Below are positions 54,901 through 58,661 of a DNA stretch of 58,661 bases, one piece after another. Within the stretch, counting starts at the first letter, position 1. Every line of letters begins with the position of its first letter. This DNA is from Irineochytrium annulatum. Its lineage: Eukaryota > Chytridiomycota > Chytridiomycetes > Chytridiales > Chytridiaceae. The notes beneath the pieces are model-generated. The model ran no database searches, was not told where the DNA came from, and worked only from the letters and a program-made list of their open reading frames with translations. The DNA lies in NCBI GenBank assembly GCA_027600665.1, contig JADGJL010000042.1:1-58661 (forward strand), read 5' to 3'. A program made the position numbers and the translations under genes.

Positions 54901-57283
54901 CTTCTTACGGTCAAGGTCAGGCACTGCTTCCCCAGCAAGACGTGTAGAATGCGTGCTCCAAGCGGATATCATAGCTTCCTTGGTTTCCTCCACACTGCGC
55001 TGCTGAACCAGTTTCTCGGACGTTCTAGAAACAAAATTGATGATTTTCTCCACCTGGTCCTCAATAGCCAGCTTTGAATGCCTGTTTATCTTTGAGACAT
55101 TGCACATTCGACACGGGAAGCTGCTTTGATGGCCAAGGTGCGAACAGCAAGCCGATTGTGCCGGGTTATCCCACAAAGCAGCATTGCACTACCATACACA
55201 AGCACCTCAGATTCCGTGGCAATATCATAAACAATAATTCCATCTCGTAGCTCGCGTAAATCTGCCGCAATCACTTCCGCTGAATCCGTCGCCTTAACCG
55301 TTTTCGAAGTTGTCAAGAATTTAACGGTATCAGAGGATTTGAATGGAAGGCCGGCAAATGAACAGAACCAGCTCTCATACTTATTCCACTTCTTAGACCG
55401 ATTGCCACTGGTGTCATCATTGAAAATTGTGAGAGGAACAACAAACACCTGTTTTCCGTTTGCCACCTGTCGTTGCTTGGAAATAAACAGCAGGCGCATG
55501 TTGTCGTCAGAGATGCTGTCCCAATATCTGCCACCATAATAGAATTTGATATCACGGCGCTCTGGCACCGGCACTCGTTCCATCACCTCTACAAGCACCT
55601 CAATAGTGTTCGCACGGACCGGATCGGATCGGACTCGGACTAAAGTCCGTCGGACTTGGACTGGATTTTTGATGATCCGAATCCGATCCGATTTGGTGGG
55701 ACTGCAAAAACACTCGGTCCGAGTCCGATCCGTTGGATTTCGGACTGGGAAAAGCGAGGATCCAGTCCGATCCGAGGCGACGGATCGGACCGGATTCGGA
55801 TCGGACTCGGACCAGATCTGGGTCGCGATGGCTTGAAAATGGGTGATTTTGCTCAAAATTGACGAAAAAATGGACTTTTCAAGCCTTTCAGCGATCCGAC
55901 GGACTTTCCAGGCTTCCAGTCCAAGTCCGACGGACTGGAAACCTGCGCCACTCACCGATCCGACGGATTCGGACTCGGACCTGGAAAATGGGCGATCCGA
56001 GTCCGGATTTTCGGACCGGATCGGACCGGATTTCGGACTTGGTCCGATCCGCTGCGAACACTACACCTCAATGCTATTGCCAAGAATATCCCAGCGACCA
56101 TCCGTAGCTGAACACACTGACGCTAGGCACATCACAGGGCTGTCATCATGGCCAGCACGGTAAAAGAGGTGGGAAATGATTAAAATTCGTGTGACATCGC
56201 TGAGTGCAACTCGATAAAGTTCGGAGAGGAAGATGTCCTCATACGTTCCGCGCCTCAAAACCCTGACCATAGGACTTCGTATCTCGCTGAGCCTTTTGTT
56301 AGCATGCCAGAACTCCTGAATTGCGCCGGCTCCTCGCGTCGGCAGGAAGTGAAGATTAGCTCTGACTTTGCGGGTGCGGAAAGCCAACCGAATGTGATCA
56401 CAGAAAGACACGGAGTAAATGTAGTTGCCCTCACGGGTAGTTGACTTCTTGCTCATTATGCCGCACAGATTTGGTAAATGTATCGATAAGTTATGTAAGC
56501 GATTGTAGCTTGGGACAATATTTTGATCGTTTGGTAACGCCGCCTAAAGTCATCAAATACAAGCTGATATAATTTCTTCCTCACCTTCAATGCCTTCAGC
56601 AGGTCCTTTTTGAATTCCCTGGACGTGTTGTGCCGGCTGCCAAAGAGAATTCTAAATAACTCCATCTCCAATTTTGACTTGTACGGATAAAATCCCTCAG
56701 AGGCTCCAGCTGAAATAAACTCATGTGCCGCTATTTGCGCACTAGTTTTATTGTCATCATACTCCAATTGAAATTAGCAATTTTGTAATGAAAAAGTGTC
56801 ATACATGCTTCCTCGCAAGTTTTCGACCGGCCATCAAACTCGAAATGGCCTCGTCACCATTATCGATTTCCATGTTCAAGCGCTCACCAGTGTTCACTCC
56901 GTCAACATCCATCTCTACGTCATCGTCATCATCATACACATGAATGGATTTTGCATCGCTGTTGTCAGACGCGGCATCATTGCCGTGATGATGCTGAGCT
57001 ATTGCCCAGTTAATTTACGCCAGAAAAATTTGATTACACCACCATTATCAACAGGCTGAGCTTCAGATCGTCTTTCTTGACGCGTCGACGCGTATCTTGA
57101 CGCGTTGGTTGACCCCGTTCGACGGATGGCCAACCACTTTACGTGCGCCTCCTTCTTCGCGTGAACTTTAAGGCGACTCTCCTGGACAGTCTTCATAGTC
57201 ACCTGGCAGACGTGACAGTACGACGTGCCCGACAAGGGGTCGATGTTGAACGTGGAGTCCATTTGGAAAGATTTACAAGCCAT
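51996..57283 (-). pseudogene. Plavaka-type transposase fused to helix-turn-helix and OTU protease, broken
   Basis: Starting at ATG 57283 on the minus strand: a C2H2-type finger (CHVCQVTMKTVQESRLKVHAKKEAH); acidic linker exon; PSYNRLHNLS and YIYSVSFCDHIRLAF; FNDDTSGNRSKKWNKYESW; DNPAQSACCSHLGHQSSFPC; FPVEVLHTILLGVLKY; VHYVGSLQGKDIKVFAQ; and FGPARLFATEKHESKNGVIR. These follow the block order of Plavaka (CACTA-related) transposases. After YDELVHSGGYWLEP the frame continues to a homeodomain-like helix-turn-helix (LADELKVDKGLVVKYLLGRK). Past an intron (donor CAG|GTATAT, acceptor near 53055) lies an OTU domain with the active-site GGDGNCQFRAI. Damage: a 460-bp MITE at 55604-56063, frameshifts near 55185 and 54080, and an in-frame TGA at 52797-52799 inside OTU. 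The OTU histidine position reads YYD instead of HYD. It cannot make a full protein as it stands. Confidence 0.8.
55604..56063. mobile_element. hAT-type MITE, 460 bp
   Basis: Perfect 11-bp terminal inverted repeats, TAGTGTTCGCA (55604-55614) and TGCGAACACTA (56053-56063), flanked by an exact 8-bp target-site duplication CACCTCAA (55596-55603 and 56064-56071). Terminal TAGTG and 8-bp duplications are the hallmark of hAT elements. It encodes no transposase. The inside is a patchwork of GGACTCGGATCC-like words in both orientations around a short A-rich core. It splits the Plavaka transposase reading frame. Confidence 0.9.
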
Positions 57284-57308
57284 TTCAGATAGATTACAAA
57301 CATTAAAG

Positions 57309-58621
57309 ATGGACCAGGATCTTCGCAGGCACGTCCGCAGCCATTCCCAGAGCCGCTTCTCGCTGGGTCCCGACGAGAACGGCCGCTCTGAGGATGGAGC
57401 GACGGACTGCGGATGAAAGAGGGACCAGGGCGGATTCTGCGCTCCGGACGTTCACGGGGTCGCCGGTGTCCGCGCTTCGAGTTTGCGTTCCAGGACCATG
57501 CCTACCTTGGGAGGGCGCAAAGGTCGGCCGGCGGAGCGCCCTCTGGGGGATGCGACAAACCGCCAGGGATCCGGCGGAGATGCTTCGACCGACCCCGATG
57601 AGGACGCGTACACGGCTGTCATCCCTGACGGCCCGCTGATGTTCCGGAAGCCTGAGGAGACCCTGCACGGCGTGTTCGTATCTCTATCATTGTGCTGGAC
57701 TGCTTTCTGACCCGGATCTGATCTTTCTATCGATGAATAGGAACTACTCGATCGCGAAAAGAGTTCTGCACGACAATGAGGACGAGGATGATGAGGAAAG
57801 CAGCGAGAGCGGATTTGGGAGCCGCGGGGGATCCGCTTCAACATCTATGAGGTTTTGGCGTTATCGGCCCTGCAACTTTATGACCACAATTTAGCTCCGT
57901 GTTCGAAGTTAGGGTGAAGAAGAGCCGCCTCGGGATAATAATGTCGATGGGCGGGATTAAAGAGAAGTACAGGTCACTGGGAGAGCAAATGATTGATGTT
58001 AGGTTTCTGCTTATGATGTTTTTGCCGCTCACGTGATGCAGATTTTGACGCCTAATGAAATTTCGGTAATGAGCAGCCTCCAGGCGAGGCAAATGCAGGA
58101 CGAGCTCGACGAAATTCGCCATACGCAAGCGTTGGCCGAGGTAATTTGTATTTGGCTTCGCTAATAGATACATCACACGTTCCCCAGGAGAAGGTCGGCG
58201 GTTTCGTCACCGAGTGGATCTCATATTATAAGGGATTTCGCTCGTTTACCAAGTTCTCGGAGGCCCGTATGTTGGGCTGGGTGAAAGGTTTCTTCCCGCA
58301 GGAACTTGATAAAAACTCGGCGAACACCTTTAGGATCGCCAACGGCCGGGACGGCTGCGTTGCTGGTGTCATGGTAACAATTTTTTTTTTACGGCATCCT
58401 GTTGATGTATAGTTAGGCAAGCATTGAGGATGCCGTAGGTCCGGTCTACAACCCGAAGTCTTTGGTCTCCAACATTAAAAAAAATTATTCGGATATCAAG
58501 AGCATCCTGAAGGGAAAGGTGGAATCATTTTTTCGACCATGCTAGTTAACACCTTCAGATTTTTGAGTTGTGGAAGGACGGGGATATGACGATTACGACC
58601 AGAGTTCAAATCATACATTAG
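57309..58621 (+). CDS. unknown multi-exon gene, 3' end disrupted by a repeat
   Basis: Coding exons on the plus strand: an uncertain first part (57309 or 57417 to 57673), then 57741-57851, 57895-57997, 58042-58140, 58188-58373, 58417-58518 and 58559 onward, all with GT-AG introns and matching phases. Protein pieces: AYTAVIPDGPLMFRKPEETLHG; an acidic linker (HDNEDEDDEESSESGFG); SSVFEVRVKKSRLGIIMSMG; a helix (SLQARQMQDELDEIRHTQ); KFSEARMLGWVKGFFPQEL; and NPKSLVSNIKKNYSDIK. No family recognised. The last exon enters the LTR-like repeat at 58586 (after LWKDGDM) and stops at 58621, so the real C-terminus is lost or lies beyond. In the first part a TGA at 57414 interrupts the frame, so the start is not settled. 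It begins only 25 bp from the Plavaka start codon. Confidence 0.55.
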
Positions 58622-58659
58622 GATCTCATCTTTATTTTCTTTATATCTTTGTAAGGAGT
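58586..58659. repeat. inverted repeat, right copy at window edge
   Basis: Reverse complement of 51727-51800 with about three mismatches. It starts ATGACGATTACGACC inside an open exon and continues past the window end. Confidence 0.85.
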
Positions 58660-58661
58660 TG

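Noticed and set aside
51727..58659. Reading the 74-bp inverted repeats as terminal repeats of the Plavaka element
   Set aside because: The copies extend outward from the enclosed DNA, the left one carries a TATA box and LTR-like structure, and a separate multi-exon gene lies inside the right end.
1..58661. tRNA, rRNA or CRISPR array
   Set aside because: No cloverleaf with A and B boxes, no rRNA-like segment and no regularly spaced repeats were seen by eye; a tRNAscan run would be needed to exclude a tRNA in the AT-rich spacers.

Overview
The window is nuclear DNA from a fungus. Genes are split by short spliceosomal introns (about 45-80 nt, GT-AG with a CTAAC/CTGAC-like branch site, occasionally GC-AG). 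Coding exons are GC-rich with C or G in third positions, while spacers are AT-rich. Fungal markers are a Zn2Cys6 regulator and fungal-type housekeeping genes. Two ciliary genes, dynein-2 light intermediate chain and CATIP, and a Shaker-type K+ channel point to a zoosporic, flagellated lineage, most probably Chytridiomycota. That assignment is inference. All spliced models here were built by hand from splice motifs, reading phase and remembered family motifs; no search was run.

1-19 kb: start of an unidentified gene (-), an F-box-like protein (+), a Kv channel (-), a FAD monooxygenase (+), an MDC1-like checkpoint mediator (-), an unresolved stretch (11.1-13.1 kb), SAC1 phosphoinositide phosphatase (+), a Jupiter/HN1-like repeat protein (-), Mediator subunit 4 (-), a small coiled-coil protein (+), the prefoldin-like PDRG1 (-) and the branch-site protein SF3B6/p14 (+).

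19-49 kb: a 2,712-residue SH3-SH3-SH3-DH-PH-coiled-coil RhoGEF (-), METTL4-like methyltransferase (+), V-ATPase subunit C (-), BRX1 (+), a Zn2Cys6 regulator (-), branchpoint-binding protein SF1 (-), a second F-box protein (-), a GBP/atlastin-like GTPase (-), DYNC2LI1 (-) head to head with CATIP (+), and a TPR-like protein (-) head to head with prefoldin subunit 5 (+). Many pairs are divergent, with only 37-135 bp between start codons.

49-58.7 kb is a transposon graveyard. It holds a Gag-like fragment, a Ty1/copia 3' end with its LTR, an LTR-like repeat with an internal duplication, and a broken Plavaka-type DNA transposon whose transposase reading frame runs on into a helix-turn-helix and an OTU cysteine-protease domain. 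A 460-bp hAT-type MITE with perfect 8-bp target-site duplication sits inside that transposase. On the far side lies a multi-exon gene of unknown function whose last exon runs into an inverted copy of the LTR-like repeat at the window edge.

No rRNA, tRNA or CRISPR array was recognised.
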